A stretch of DNA of 64,000 nt, from positions 1 through 64,000 of the forward strand of contig CAJYXO010000049.1 in the NCBI GenBank assembly GCA_913778765.1. The letters are read 5' to 3'. This DNA comes from an uncultured Massilia sp. (lineage in GTDB: Bacteria; Pseudomonadota; Gammaproteobacteria; Burkholderiales; Burkholderiaceae_D). The translations under genes and the position numbers were made by a program. Every line of letters starts with the position of its first letter. Positions within the stretch are counted from its first letter, which is position 1. Positions 8,144 to 15,377 of this stretch are shown piece after piece. Under the pieces are notes generated by a model that was not told the DNA's origin, ran no database searches, and worked only from the letters and a program-made list of their open reading frames with translations.

Positions 8144-8196
8144 CAGCGCGCCCTGCGCGCAGCCAAGCCGGCGTGCAATGCGCGCAGGGCGCGCTG
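8144..8196. repeat. Perfect 18-bp GC-rich hairpin
   Basis: Arms 8144-8161 and 8179-8196 (CAGCGCGCCCTGCGCGCA and its exact reverse complement) enclose a 17-base loop. No T-run follows, so it is not a classical intrinsic terminator; a transcription barrier, oriT stem or end of the mobilization transcript are possible. Confidence 0.6.
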
Positions 8197-8340
8197 GACT
8201 ATCCGCATAGGGAATGCAGATATCAGCCAACGTAGCAGCACACCGCTAGAAGTTCCCTTCTCTGGAGACTGCTTTCGGTCGCGAGGCGCGACCAGATCAG
8301 TGGCCGACGCTGCAAGCCCCTCTACAGATGACCTTGAAAA

Positions 8341-8433
8341 TTCTTGGTAATACCAAGAACCAGCAGTTCTCCAACACCTGCTGAGCCTTGGTACTACCAA
8401 GGCTCACTGCCAAAAATCTTGGTAATTCCAAGA
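8341..8433. promoter_or_regulatory. Triple palindromic operator array, CTTGGTA-N-TACCAAG
   Basis: Copy 1: 8341-8359, 9-bp perfect arms. Copy 2: 8383-8405, 11-bp perfect arms. Copy 3: 8417-8433, one mismatch. Each has a single central base; centres are 44 and 31 bases apart, close to four and three helical turns, so bound dimers would lie on the same DNA face. The TTGGT-ACCAA form resembles GntR/FadR-type operators. No such regulator is encoded in the element. The array lies about 140-220 bases before the nuclease gene. Confidence 0.6.
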
Positions 8434-8567
8434 AATCGGTAGCGGTTGAGTCTAGTGCAGGATAGGCACTCGCCGGTTATTGTAATATAGTTTAGACAGC
8501 CTTAAGTTGAGTTGGCGCTGATACTAAGTTTACTAAGTGGCGACCTTAAAGAATAAGAGGATCGTAA

Positions 8568-10268
8568 GTGGTTATAAAAGAATCAATTATCCGCGACAAG
8601 CTGGCCCAGAATCTTTCAGTGCTCGAACCCAAATTAGAACTGCTTGACATCGAAAGATACTTGCCCAACGCGGATGGCACTCGTGGATTCGTAGATTTGC
8701 TTGCAAAAGATGCGAGAGGAAAATACGTCCTTATTGAGCTCAAACGAAGCGATGTGTCAAGTAGAGATGCCGTACATGAACTCTTGAAGTATGTTGAGGG
8801 AATGAAGGTGAACCTAGCCGTTAGGGAAGACGAGTTGCGTCTCCTCGTTGTTTCAACGCATTGGTCCGAATTGTTGGTTCCTTTCTCATCCTTAGTTCAA
8901 AGAACCTCGCTGCACATTACTGGTTACTCACTTAATGTTTCCGACGACGGGACGCCGATTGACGCTAATTGCGTTGAGCCTCTACCGATTGCACAGGACA
9001 GGCTCTTTATGGCCGAGCAAGAGGTTAGTCTCTACAAATCAGAGGCGAGTTTACGTCACGGCATAAAGTCTTATCAACAGGTATGCAAGAAAAAGGCAAT
9101 CGGCAACTTCGTGTTGATTGAGCTAAAAGCTCCGAAAGGACATAGAGAATCTGAGTTGTCGAGCGTTTTTGCAGCGATGGCAAATTTAAGGGAAGAGCTG
9201 GGAGGCGAACCACCTAATATTGAGGAGATTGATCGCCATCTACCCAACCACACGAACATGGTTTACTTCGCAATGTTGCAAATGCTTGATCAACATTGTA
9301 TTCAAAAAATCTCATCTTTGTTAAAAAATAGCCCTGAAGAGCTAGAAGAATTTAATTCATTTTTCTTAGAGGTTGAGAAAAAAGACCAGAGCAGTGTATT
9401 ACATGAAAAATTACTAGAGTTACAACCTTGGCCGCACCGGGATTATCTGGAAATAGGTTACCCAGCAAAGTTTTCGAAGATAATTGACCAGGAAGGATGG
9501 GAAGTAACAAAAATTCATCGGTTTGGCACCATTTCAGAAAATAATCTTCTAACTGACGAGGCAATACTAAGTGAGCTTCGCGGAGAGCAAGGAGTCACAA
9601 AGCAAAGGTATGTACGGAGGCTTATGGGATGTGACACGGCGGAGGCCGCCTCAATAACTCAAGAGCTAGCGAGATGCTTGGAAGATAATCCTGTATGGAA
9701 GACTCAACTGGCTGCTGCTTTGCAGGATCTACCTTTGATAGGCAAAGAATCTCAAATTTCTATTTCATTACTGAATCCAAGCAATATCCTCTTATCGATC
9801 TACATGTTACATGCTCGTGATGATGGAATATTGTACCAACCTGGATATCGCATCATTATCGGCAATGATGAAAACAATTGCCAGATGATTTTTGGGGTAG
9901 TTGAGGCTTCTGGAATTCGCCCATCGCTAAGTGCAATCGTTCGTGACTATTACAATAGCGACCCGGGTCAATTACTTTTCCCACTGAACTGGGGAGGATA
10001 TGAGAGACGGGACGCAAGGATAGTTCGAGATATCGGTCTAAAATACTCTACTTATAAGGTAGTCCATCGCCAGGGCGAGGCCGAATATTGGAAACTTACA
10101 GAACTTGGATGGGAACCTTGCGAGCCATTCGGATATCTGCAGCATTTCCTTGAGTATTTACAATCAAATCAAGAATTTGTTACCGATATTTGTGAATTCT
10201 TTAGTACCAATTGGAATGGATTTATGACGACCTATAAACGAAATGACGATTTCCAGTTTCGCACCTGA
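8568..10268 (+). CDS. NucS-like PD-(D/E)xK nuclease-domain protein, candidate defence effector
   Basis: 566 residues from GTG 8568, chosen for the TAAGAGGA ribosome site 7 bases upstream. Residues about 25-80 show a NucS/RecB-like nuclease core: RGFVDLLAKDARGKYVLIEL then KR, giving Asp43, Glu57 and Lys59, followed by a helix like the NucS QLLRY helix (here HELLKYVEGM). A second 'VLIELK' sequence occurs at about residue 112-120 bases further into the protein (GNFVLIELKAP), hinting at a duplicated half. The C-terminal about 300 residues match nothing I know. Codon usage is AT-rich relative to the chromosome. It faces the HEPN/DndB-like pair convergently across a 193-base gap. Anti-phage function is inference from nuclease fold, IME cargo position and neighbours. 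Confidence 0.62.
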   Translation: MVIKESIIRDKLAQNLSVLEPKLELLDIERYLPNADGTRGFVDLLAKDARGKYVLIELKRSDVSSRDAVHELLKYVEGMKVNLAVREDELRLLVVSTHWSELLVPFSSLVQRTSLHITGYSLNVSDDGTPIDANCVEPLPIAQDRLFMAEQEVSLYKSEASLRHGIKSYQQVCKKKAIGNFVLIELKAPKGHRESELSSVFAAMANLREELGGEPPNIEEIDRHLPNHTNMVYFAMLQMLDQHCIQKISSLLKNSPEELEEFNSFFLEVEKKDQSSVLHEKLLELQPWPHRDYLEIGYPAKFSKIIDQEGWEVTKIHRFGTISENNLLTDEAILSELRGEQGVTKQRYVRRLMGCDTAEAASITQELARCLEDNPVWKTQLAAALQDLPLIGKESQISISLLNPSNILLSIYMLHARDDGILYQPGYRIIIGNDENNCQMIFGVVEASGIRPSLSAIVRDYYNSDPGQLLFPLNWGGYERRDARIVRDIGLKYSTYKVVHRQGEAEYWKLTELGWEPCEPFGYLQHFLEYLQSNQEFVTDICEFFSTNWNGFMTTYKRNDDFQFRT

Positions 10269-10461
10269 ATAGTTCGCTAAATAATAATTTTCCGATATTG
10301 ATTAACAAGCACTTAACATACCAAGCTTCTAGTTTTCTTGGAGCCCAGATCTTTTCAAGAGGGCGGATTTAATTAGGCAATTCCAAATTTTTTCCCACCT
10401 GTCATTATTTAGATATACATCTCTCAAAAATAATTACAACAAGGCTCGTGGTGACACGCAA

Positions 10462-11547
10462 CTACGCCTTGTACACTTCAGATAGAATCGGAATTATCAT
10501 TGGCTCTGCAATCTTATGGATAAAAGCCTCATCATCAGTTGTCAGCAAATATTCTCCGATCTTTACATGAGCTATTGAGCACCTAAATCGATAAATAATA
10601 TACGCAACAAATTTACTAAGATTGTCGTAAGAGGTACCCATGCCGTTTGATGCCCAAGTAGCCGAATCATAACCGGCTGCGATGGCAGCAAGAAATTTCG
10701 CCGGCTCCACCTTATAAGGATTAGAGTCCTTGGTATATTCAATCAACATTTCTGCCAGTTGAGCGTGATAGGCAGGGATAGAAAAGGCAGAGCGAAGTAA
10801 GTTTTCGAAGAAAATAACTTGGTTCGGAGCTGCCCTTCGGACAATCTTTAACAACCTCTCAAATTCCTTATCATTACCAAAACTCTTTAAAAGCTTGCCA
10901 ACCCCTTTTAAATCAGTGCCTAAGGCATTGATAGCCGAAACAATTTGAACATCGAAATCAATCTCTAAAAGATGATACAGCTTCAAGAAGCGTTCCAGCG
11001 GCGAACCATGTGCAACGGCTCGAAAGGCAGCGTCTTTAACGATAGCATTGGATAACCCTAAGTCAGGCTTAGCAATGATTTGGGATGCGGTAGTGCGGTG
11101 AGCGACAATTCGAGTCGACTGCTCATCTGAATGAACAAATGATCCCCAAATTGCACTGCCTTCTCGGTAGTGCGCTAAATAATCCGCGTAATCTGTAGAA
11201 TTTACAACTAGATAGCTATGAAGAAAAATATAATCCCGTTTTTCGTCACCTTCCGCTTCCAAAGCGACTGCTGAAACTTCTTCTAAGTATGACGCTACAA
11301 GCTGAGCACTTGCCATACCATAACCGAATTCTTGGCCTTCGCAATTAACAAGGTCAGCAATTATACGGGTTCCATCAGAAATCGGAATAACGTCGCCTGG
11401 AGTATATTGCGGTGACACAGAGGTAAGCTTTAACGCGACGAGATCGTTAACTGCACATTTGGATTGAAAGCTACTCACCGTCAGGCTCGGGTCAATGCCA
11501 AAATCAAAACCATCAGTCTGCAGTTGCGAGAATTCAGTGTAATTCAT
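10462..11547 (-). CDS. HEPN-like protein, candidate RNase effector
   Basis: 361 residues. Near the C terminus is RFRCSIAHVKIGEY, in which Arg322-x4-His327 fits the R-x4-6-H catalytic signature of HEPN ribonucleases, and it follows a helix (FVAYIIY). A second HEPN-like feature is LERFLKLYHLLEIDF near residue 185, resembling the 'FLxYYxxLE' helix in abortive-infection HEPN proteins. The N-terminal half has no recognised domain. The start codon overlaps the stop of the upstream DndB-like gene by four bases, so the two proteins are translationally coupled. Family assignment rests on motifs only. Confidence 0.5.
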   Translation of the reverse strand: MNYTEFSQLQTDGFDFGIDPSLTVSSFQSKCAVNDLVALKLTSVSPQYTPGDVIPISDGTRIIADLVNCEGQEFGYGMASAQLVASYLEEVSAVALEAEGDEKRDYIFLHSYLVVNSTDYADYLAHYREGSAIWGSFVHSDEQSTRIVAHRTTASQIIAKPDLGLSNAIVKDAAFRAVAHGSPLERFLKLYHLLEIDFDVQIVSAINALGTDLKGVGKLLKSFGNDKEFERLLKIVRRAAPNQVIFFENLLRSAFSIPAYHAQLAEMLIEYTKDSNPYKVEPAKFLAAIAAGYDSATWASNGMGTSYDNLSKFVAYIIYRFRCSIAHVKIGEYLLTTDDEAFIHKIAEPMIIPILSEVYKA

Positions 11548-12680
11548 TCTGCTTCACGTTGCCAAATTTCTGCAATGTCGCTGTCGCCTTCATCGCGGAA
11601 GTATTCTTTAAATACAGCATTCAACAGCTTCCTGGTTCCAAACCCTACGTTCACTTTACGCACAGGGAGGCCTTCGATGATTCGTTGAAGTACTACGAGG
11701 CCAAGAGGGTCGGTACCGACTTGTGAAGCCTGAAGCTTACGCAGCAGCGCAGCGAGCGCTGTGTTTATTCGGGCTTTGCGTTCTGGGTTCGACCCGAAGT
11801 CAGAAACGGAAGAGAAGAAAGCGTTCATGACGTTCTCGTTTCCAAACCAGGCAGCGCCAGTTGGTGCACCAGGTAGGCTTCCGTCATAGACTCGACATAT
11901 TTCATCGTCAAGCGCGGCATACTGTGCCAGATAGTGCTGGAAAGATGCGAAATCTTCTCCGAGTTTGGTTTCATCTTGCGAAAGCACCGACTCTTCAGAA
12001 ATCTGTTGAGCGACAATATTCTGCTTTTCGACCTCTGGTGATTTCAAAAGAAACGTATGATACGCAGTTGCAACCTTATCTAACGCATACCGTCTAGCGC
12101 GAGTACGTCGGTTTTCTTCATTTTCAGTAATAAGCTCAAGCCTTTCGATAGTTCGTTCCAGAGTAGACCGAAACGCAGAGAAAAGCACTTCAATCTGGTG
12201 TCTCATAGACATTGGCTTTTGGCCGGCATTCAATACGATAATTCGATAGATCAAGTTATCGAGATTCTCTTCAATTCGAATCTCAAGATGCACAGTCTGT
12301 TCTGCAGCAAAAATGTGACCTTCTTCTTGCAGATCCGCGAGAATATAAGTTCGCTGCAGTCCATCGAGAATATTCACTCCACCAACAACTTTCAATCGCT
12401 CTACAAGATTTGGATAGTCTCTCACTTGACATAGCTGTTTCAAATCCGGAGCGGCCTCGAGCGCGGCTGACAGAGTGATGGTAGGCAACAGAGCACCTGC
12501 GCGAATGTCGTCTTTCATGCGGCTGTAGGCCGGATGTTTCTCGCGCCGTCGCTGGATCGAAAATTTGTCGAAGTCTTGCCCTACGAGTTCCAAGTAGTCG
12601 CTAATCGGCATTTGAGCGTAGATCACCGGGGTAGCTGTACGAATGTCTTGTTGCGGCTCGCCTAGAAGCGTGATGTTCAT
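11544..12680 (-). CDS. DndB-like (DGQHR-type, ParB-fold) protein
   Basis: 378 residues from ATG 12680, chosen because AAGGA lies about 10 bases upstream; an in-frame start at 12713 would add 11 residues. The centre reads GGVNILDGLQRTYILADLQ, a variant of the DGQ(H/R)R motif of DndB, DpdB and related ParB/sulfiredoxin-fold proteins, followed by IVLNAGQKPMSMRHQIEVLF, which also has DndB-like counterparts. DndB-type proteins belong to DNA-modification and defence loci. No dnd or dpd modification genes are present, so here it may sense or regulate. It is first of a two-gene operon with the HEPN-like gene (4-base overlap). Confidence 0.55.
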   Translation of the reverse strand: MNITLLGEPQQDIRTATPVIYAQMPISDYLELVGQDFDKFSIQRRREKHPAYSRMKDDIRAGALLPTITLSAALEAAPDLKQLCQVRDYPNLVERLKVVGGVNILDGLQRTYILADLQEEGHIFAAEQTVHLEIRIEENLDNLIYRIIVLNAGQKPMSMRHQIEVLFSAFRSTLERTIERLELITENEENRRTRARRYALDKVATAYHTFLLKSPEVEKQNIVAQQISEESVLSQDETKLGEDFASFQHYLAQYAALDDEICRVYDGSLPGAPTGAAWFGNENVMNAFFSSVSDFGSNPERKARINTALAALLRKLQASQVGTDPLGLVVLQRIIEGLPVRKVNVGFGTRKLLNAVFKEYFRDEGDSDIAEIWQREAE

Positions 12681-12794
12681 GAAAGTAAATTCCTTGCCGT
12701 GTTTATGTAACAATATTGATGCTTCATCAATGTGATCTAAGAATAATACTCGTTTAATGGCAGATCAGGGAGTATTGCCCTTGCTCTTCAGCTG

Positions 12795-12812
12795 GGTACA
12801 CTAGAGGTACAT
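12795..12812. promoter_or_regulatory. Candidate integrase arm-type site (right end)
   Basis: GGTACACTAGAGGTACAT matches GGTACACTTTAGGTACAC at 1196-1213 in 15 of 18 positions and in spacing of its two GGTACA units. It lies about 120 bases inside attR, as the other lies about 70 bases inside attL. Confidence 0.45.
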
Positions 12813-12866
12813 GAACAACGTTTCCTTCATTTAGCTAAATTTCGGTAAATTACTGATTCTAAAGTT

Positions 12867-12895
12867 CTTTTAGCTGCGTTAAATTACGGTATAAT
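12867..12895 (+). promoter_or_regulatory. Candidate outward-facing promoter at the right end
   Basis: A perfect TATAAT at 12890-12895 in AT-rich sequence, with only a weak -35 (CTTTTA at 12867-12872, 17-base spacing). It points to attR. In the integrated state it reads into the tRNA remnant; in the excised circle it would read across attP to the integrase. Confidence 0.4.
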
Positions 12896-12932
12896 TTTCT
12901 TATAAATCAAAGACATACTGTCTTCTCAGCTA

Positions 12933-12978
12933 ATTTGTAATCATCAGGTGGCGGGTTCGAGTCCTGCAGCCGGCACCA
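12933..12978. repeat. attR: 46-bp copy of the tRNA-Thr 3' end
   Basis: Identical over 46 bases to 1080-1125. It is a partial tRNA only (no 5' half: the preceding sequence TCTTCTCAGCTA does not match the tRNA), so it marks the right junction of the element. Confidence 0.93.
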
Positions 12979-12994
12979 GTTTCACCCCGCTTGA

Positions 12995-13020
12995 AGCCCA
13001 GCCCTTTGGTTGGGCTTTTT
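12995..13020 (+). terminator. Intrinsic terminator, originally of tRNA-Thr
   Basis: AGCCCAGCC / GGTTGGGCT form a 9-bp stem (one G-T pair) with a CTTT loop, followed by five T. It lies 17 bases after the 46-bp repeat, where the tRNA's own terminator would be before insertion. Confidence 0.85.
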
Positions 13021-13050
13021 GCTTTCTGTCGGTAAATTTTACAAAAACGC

Positions 13051-13070
13051 TTTTGGAATCGTTTCCAAAA
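13051..13070. promoter_or_regulatory. Palindrome upstream of the sigma-54 promoter (possible activator site)
   Basis: TTTTGGAATCGTTTCCAAAA has 8-bp perfect arms around TCGT and ends 36 bases before the -24 element. An enhancer-binding protein such as PrsR could bind here; the distance is short for a classical enhancer, so this is tentative. Confidence 0.4.
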
Positions 13071-13105
13071 CCATAATTCTTTGTTTTAAAAAGACAAAAA
13101 CCTTC

Positions 13106-13121
13106 TGGCATCGTTTTTGCT
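13106..13121 (+). promoter_or_regulatory. Sigma-54 (-24/-12) promoter
   Basis: TGGCATCGTTTTTGCT: GG at 13107-13108 and GC at 13119-13120 with the required 10-base gap, fitting TGGCAC-N5-TTGCW closely. The PEP-CTERM gene starts 39 bases after. Sigma-54 control of PEP-CTERM genes (through PrsK/PrsR) is established in floc-forming betaproteobacteria. Confidence 0.78.
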
Positions 13122-13159
13122 CATCGGTAGTCTCCACCTACAACATGAAGGAGACCTCG

Positions 13160-13786
13160 ATGTTCAAGCACATCCTGCAGGCTGGCCTGGCCAGCGCTCT
13201 GATCTTCGCCGGCAGCCTGGCTGTCGCCGCCCCGATCGCATTCATCCCAACGAACGACGCCACCGGCACGGTCTACACCAACAACGCCAACGAAGGCTGG
13301 GACAACCATCGCGGCATCGGCTTCACGGTGAGCGCGACGCAAACGCTGTCCAGCGTCGGCGCCTGGCTCGACCTGACGAATACCGATCTCCATTTTGCCG
13401 TCTACGAAATCAGCGCGCCGCAGGACGTGTTTTTCCGCGGAACGCTGCTGGCTTCCGGCGGCTCGACCGTCTCGACCAGTGGCCTGGAATGGGTCGACTA
13501 CGGTGTCAATCCACTCACCCTCAACACGGGCACGAATTACCTGATCGAGTTCTGGTTCAACGGGCCGTCGAACCAGAGCTTCTATTTCAATAACCAGAAC
13601 GCTGCCTGGTCGCAGGGCGCATACACAGGCCTGGACGGGACCCTCGGCGACGATTTTTATAATTCCACCGTCGCCGCCTTCCGCGTGAATGCGCTCGCGC
13701 CAAGCGGCGACGTGCCGGAGCCGGCATCGCTGGCCTTGATCGGCGCCGGCATGCTGGCGCTGGGCTTGCGCCGCCGCCGTTCCTGA
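13160..13786 (+). CDS. PEP-CTERM domain secreted protein
   Basis: 208 residues from ATG 13160, with AAGGAG 7 bases upstream (an in-frame ATG at 13145 is inside that site). Signal peptide to about residue 21 (GSLAVAA), a beta-rich body of about 160 residues rich in Asn, Thr and Gly, and a C-terminal sorting tail: VPEPASLALIGAGML, then a hydrophobic helix and RRRR. The tail is cut by exosortase XrtA, encoded at 56630 in this window. The body is not a recognised enzyme; a role in the extracellular matrix is likely. It was next to tRNA-Thr before the element inserted. Confidence 0.88.
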   Translation: MFKHILQAGLASALIFAGSLAVAAPIAFIPTNDATGTVYTNNANEGWDNHRGIGFTVSATQTLSSVGAWLDLTNTDLHFAVYEISAPQDVFFRGTLLASGGSTVSTSGLEWVDYGVNPLTLNTGTNYLIEFWFNGPSNQSFYFNNQNAAWSQGAYTGLDGTLGDDFYNSTVAAFRVNALAPSGDVPEPASLALIGAGMLALGLRRRRS

Positions 13787-13816
13787 GGCGAGATCTACGG
13801 ACGCCGGACTGGCAGG

Positions 13817-14027
13817 CTATAACGCTGCCAGGGCCGGCATCCCCTCCCTCCCCAGCCAGGTGGTATTGAACCGCTGTTGCGCCAGCCGCAGCGACACCGC
13901 GTCTCCCTTCTGCCGGTACACCTCCATCAAGCCCCTTCAAGCCCAGCGACTGCCGCGCCGGGTAGTACCAGTACGGCGGTTCCACGCAAGAACCGGCCAG
14001 CGGTATGCAGAGGATTTTGCGCTTCAT
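13817..14027 (-). pseudogene. Frameshifted small gene of unknown function
   Basis: On the minus strand from ATG 14027 the sequence reads MKRKILCIPLAGSCVEPPYW to SLGLKGL, then after one extra base (the T in GGGGCTTGATGG) it continues in the next frame as MEVYRQKGDAVSLRLAQQRF to a stop at 13817. Total length is 70 codons plus one base. Both halves look like real protein and join smoothly, so a one-base insertion or a sequencing error is likely. No family recognised; the rest of 13787-14119 holds nothing else I can support. Confidence 0.4.
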
Positions 14028-14119
14028 ACCGCCGATGCTGCAGTCTGTCGCAATCCGCCGTTTGCATGGCATGCACAGGCATATAGTGAATCCATCGGCA
14101 AACTTACTGGAGACAAGTC

Positions 14120-14893
14120 ATGAACAAACTGCTCGGCACCGCATTCCTGGCCACCGCCTTTTCGATCGGCACACAAGCTGCCTGGGCGGACGACATCGTG
14201 CGCGAAAACCGCGCGGTCGATGCCAAGGTTTCGAAGATCCACCTGGGCGGCATCATCCGCCTGAACGTGCGCCAGGGGCCGACCCCGTCGCTGGTGGTGT
14301 CGGGCGAGCGCCGCTACGTGTCGAAGATCACGACGAGCCAGCGCGGCGATACCTTGACGATCGATACCGAGAGCAACAATACGCATTGGGGGAACAACAA
14401 GGGCAACGAGCTGCGCGCCGAACTGACGGTGCCGAACCTGCAGGAATTCGTGTCGGAAGGCGTGGGCTCGAGCGAGGTGTCGGGCTTCAGCGGCGAGCGC
14501 CTGGTGGTGTCGCTGGATGGCGCGGGCGCCGTGAAGGTCAGCGGCCAGTACCGCGACATCGATGCCCACCTGGGCGGCGTCGGCGGCCTGACCCTGAACA
14601 CGACCGGCCAGGCGGACCGCATCGACGTCAAGCTGGGCGGCGCCGGCCATATCAGCGTGAGCGGCCAGGCCAAGGTGCTGCGCGCCCACCTGGGCGGCGT
14701 CGGCAGCCTCGATGCGCAGCAGCTGCGCGCCGATACGGTCGACCTCGACATGTCGGGCCTGGGCGGCGCCAGCGTGTTCGCCCGCACTGCCGCCAACGTC
14801 AGTCTGAGCGGCATGGGCTCGGCCACCGTCTACGGCAAGCCGGCGACGCGCAATGCCACCACGAATGGCTTCGGCAAGGTGAGCTGGCAGTAA
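14120..14893 (+). CDS. GIN-domain (DUF2807) putative adhesin-like protein
   Basis: 257 residues with a ribosome site (TGGAGA) 8 bases before ATG. Signal peptide MNKLLGTAFL to AAWA (cut near residue 23). The mature part is a run of short right-handed beta-repeat units with LGGVG, LGGAG and LSGMG turns (about residues 140-245), typical of the GIN (head of putative auto-transporter adhesin) domain. The family is secreted or periplasmic with no defined biochemical role. It faces the BON gene convergently; a GC hairpin lies between. Confidence 0.83.
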   Translation: MNKLLGTAFLATAFSIGTQAAWADDIVRENRAVDAKVSKIHLGGIIRLNVRQGPTPSLVVSGERRYVSKITTSQRGDTLTIDTESNNTHWGNNKGNELRAELTVPNLQEFVSEGVGSSEVSGFSGERLVVSLDGAGAVKVSGQYRDIDAHLGGVGGLTLNTTGQADRIDVKLGGAGHISVSGQAKVLRAHLGGVGSLDAQQLRADTVDLDMSGLGGASVFARTAANVSLSGMGSATVYGKPATRNATTNGFGKVSWQ

Positions 14894-14902
14894 GGAGGCA
14901 AG

Positions 14903-14936
14903 GGCGACGCCGGCCGGTGCAAGCGGCCGGGTCGCC
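14903..14936. terminator. Hairpin between convergent genes
   Basis: GGCGAC-CCGGCCG pairs with CGGCCGG-GTCGCC (13 bp, one bulged G, 7-base loop). There is no T-run, so termination strength is uncertain, but the position between two convergent stops fits. Confidence 0.45.
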
Positions 14937-14947
14937 GGGGTGAACGC

Positions 14948-15274
14948 TTAGCGGATCACCGTGTCGTTTTTCACCGATTTGACGCCCTTCACGCCGCGCG
15001 CCAGTTCCATCGCACGCTGGGCGCTTTCGCGCGAATCGACGAAGCCGCTCAGCTGCACCGTACCCTTGAACGTTTCGACCTGCACCTGGGTCGCCTTGAC
15101 GGTCGGGTCGGCGGCGAAGGCGGCCTTCACTTTGCCGGTGATGACGGAGTCGTCGATGTATTCACCGGTGCCTTCGCGGGTAGACGTCGGGGCGCAGGCG
15201 ACCACCGAGACCAGCAGCGTGCCGGCGATGACGGATTGGGCGATAGCGGTTGTGAGGCGACGAGTAAGAGCCAT
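14948..15274 (-). CDS. BON-domain lipoprotein (OsmY-like)
   Basis: 108 residues. Lipoprotein signal with Cys27 in VSVVAC, then one BON domain: IDDSVITGKVKAAFAADP, VETFKGTVQLSGFVDS and ARGVKGVKSVKNDTVI cover its alpha-beta-alpha-beta-beta layout. BON proteins bind phospholipid membranes and are induced by envelope or osmotic stress. The start is clear from the signal peptide. Confidence 0.88.
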   Translation of the reverse strand: MALTRRLTTAIAQSVIAGTLLVSVVACAPTSTREGTGEYIDDSVITGKVKAAFAADPTVKATQVQVETFKGTVQLSGFVDSRESAQRAMELARGVKGVKSVKNDTVIR

Positions 15275-15377
15275 GGCAGTTCTCCGAGTTTGTTGAGATT
15301 TTTATTATTCCCAATTTCGGCTCAGCCTGTCGCCCGATACTGTTGCGAGAATGGCACGATGCGCGGCAGTCATCCCC

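Larger units (their letters stand above)
8064..8567. other. Non-coding region with hairpins and an operator array
   Basis: 504 bases without a credible gene. It holds a nested hairpin (8064-8108), an 18-bp GC-rich hairpin (8144-8196), and three copies of a CTTGGTA-N-TACCAAG palindrome (8341-8433), then the ribosome site of the nuclease gene (TAAGAGGA at 8553-8560). Confidence 0.75.
1080..12978. mobile_element. tRNA-Thr-anchored integrative and mobilizable element (IME)
   Basis: Approximately 11.9 kb bounded by 46-bp identical direct repeats. Content in order: integrase, AT-rich palindromic region, HTH protein, winged-helix protein, MobC, relaxase, two small proteins, VirB6-like protein, lipoprotein, VbhA-like protein, hairpin/operator region, NucS-like nuclease protein, then HEPN-like and DndB-like genes on the other strand. 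There is a relaxase but no coupling protein, VirB4 or other mating-pore ATPase, so it can only be mobilized by a helper. Base composition is visibly AT-richer than the surrounding chromosome, especially 8.5-12.9 kb. Whether it still moves is doubtful because of the amber codon in the integrase. Confidence 0.9.

Noticed and set aside
1080-12978. Self-transmissible conjugative element (ICE)
   Set aside because: Only one VirB6-like subunit is present, with no coupling protein, VirB4-like or core complex genes; it is called mobilizable instead.
14005-14943. 312-residue frame overlapping the GIN gene
   Set aside because: Different frame of the GIN-domain gene, Arg/Gly/Pro-rich, no signal peptide.
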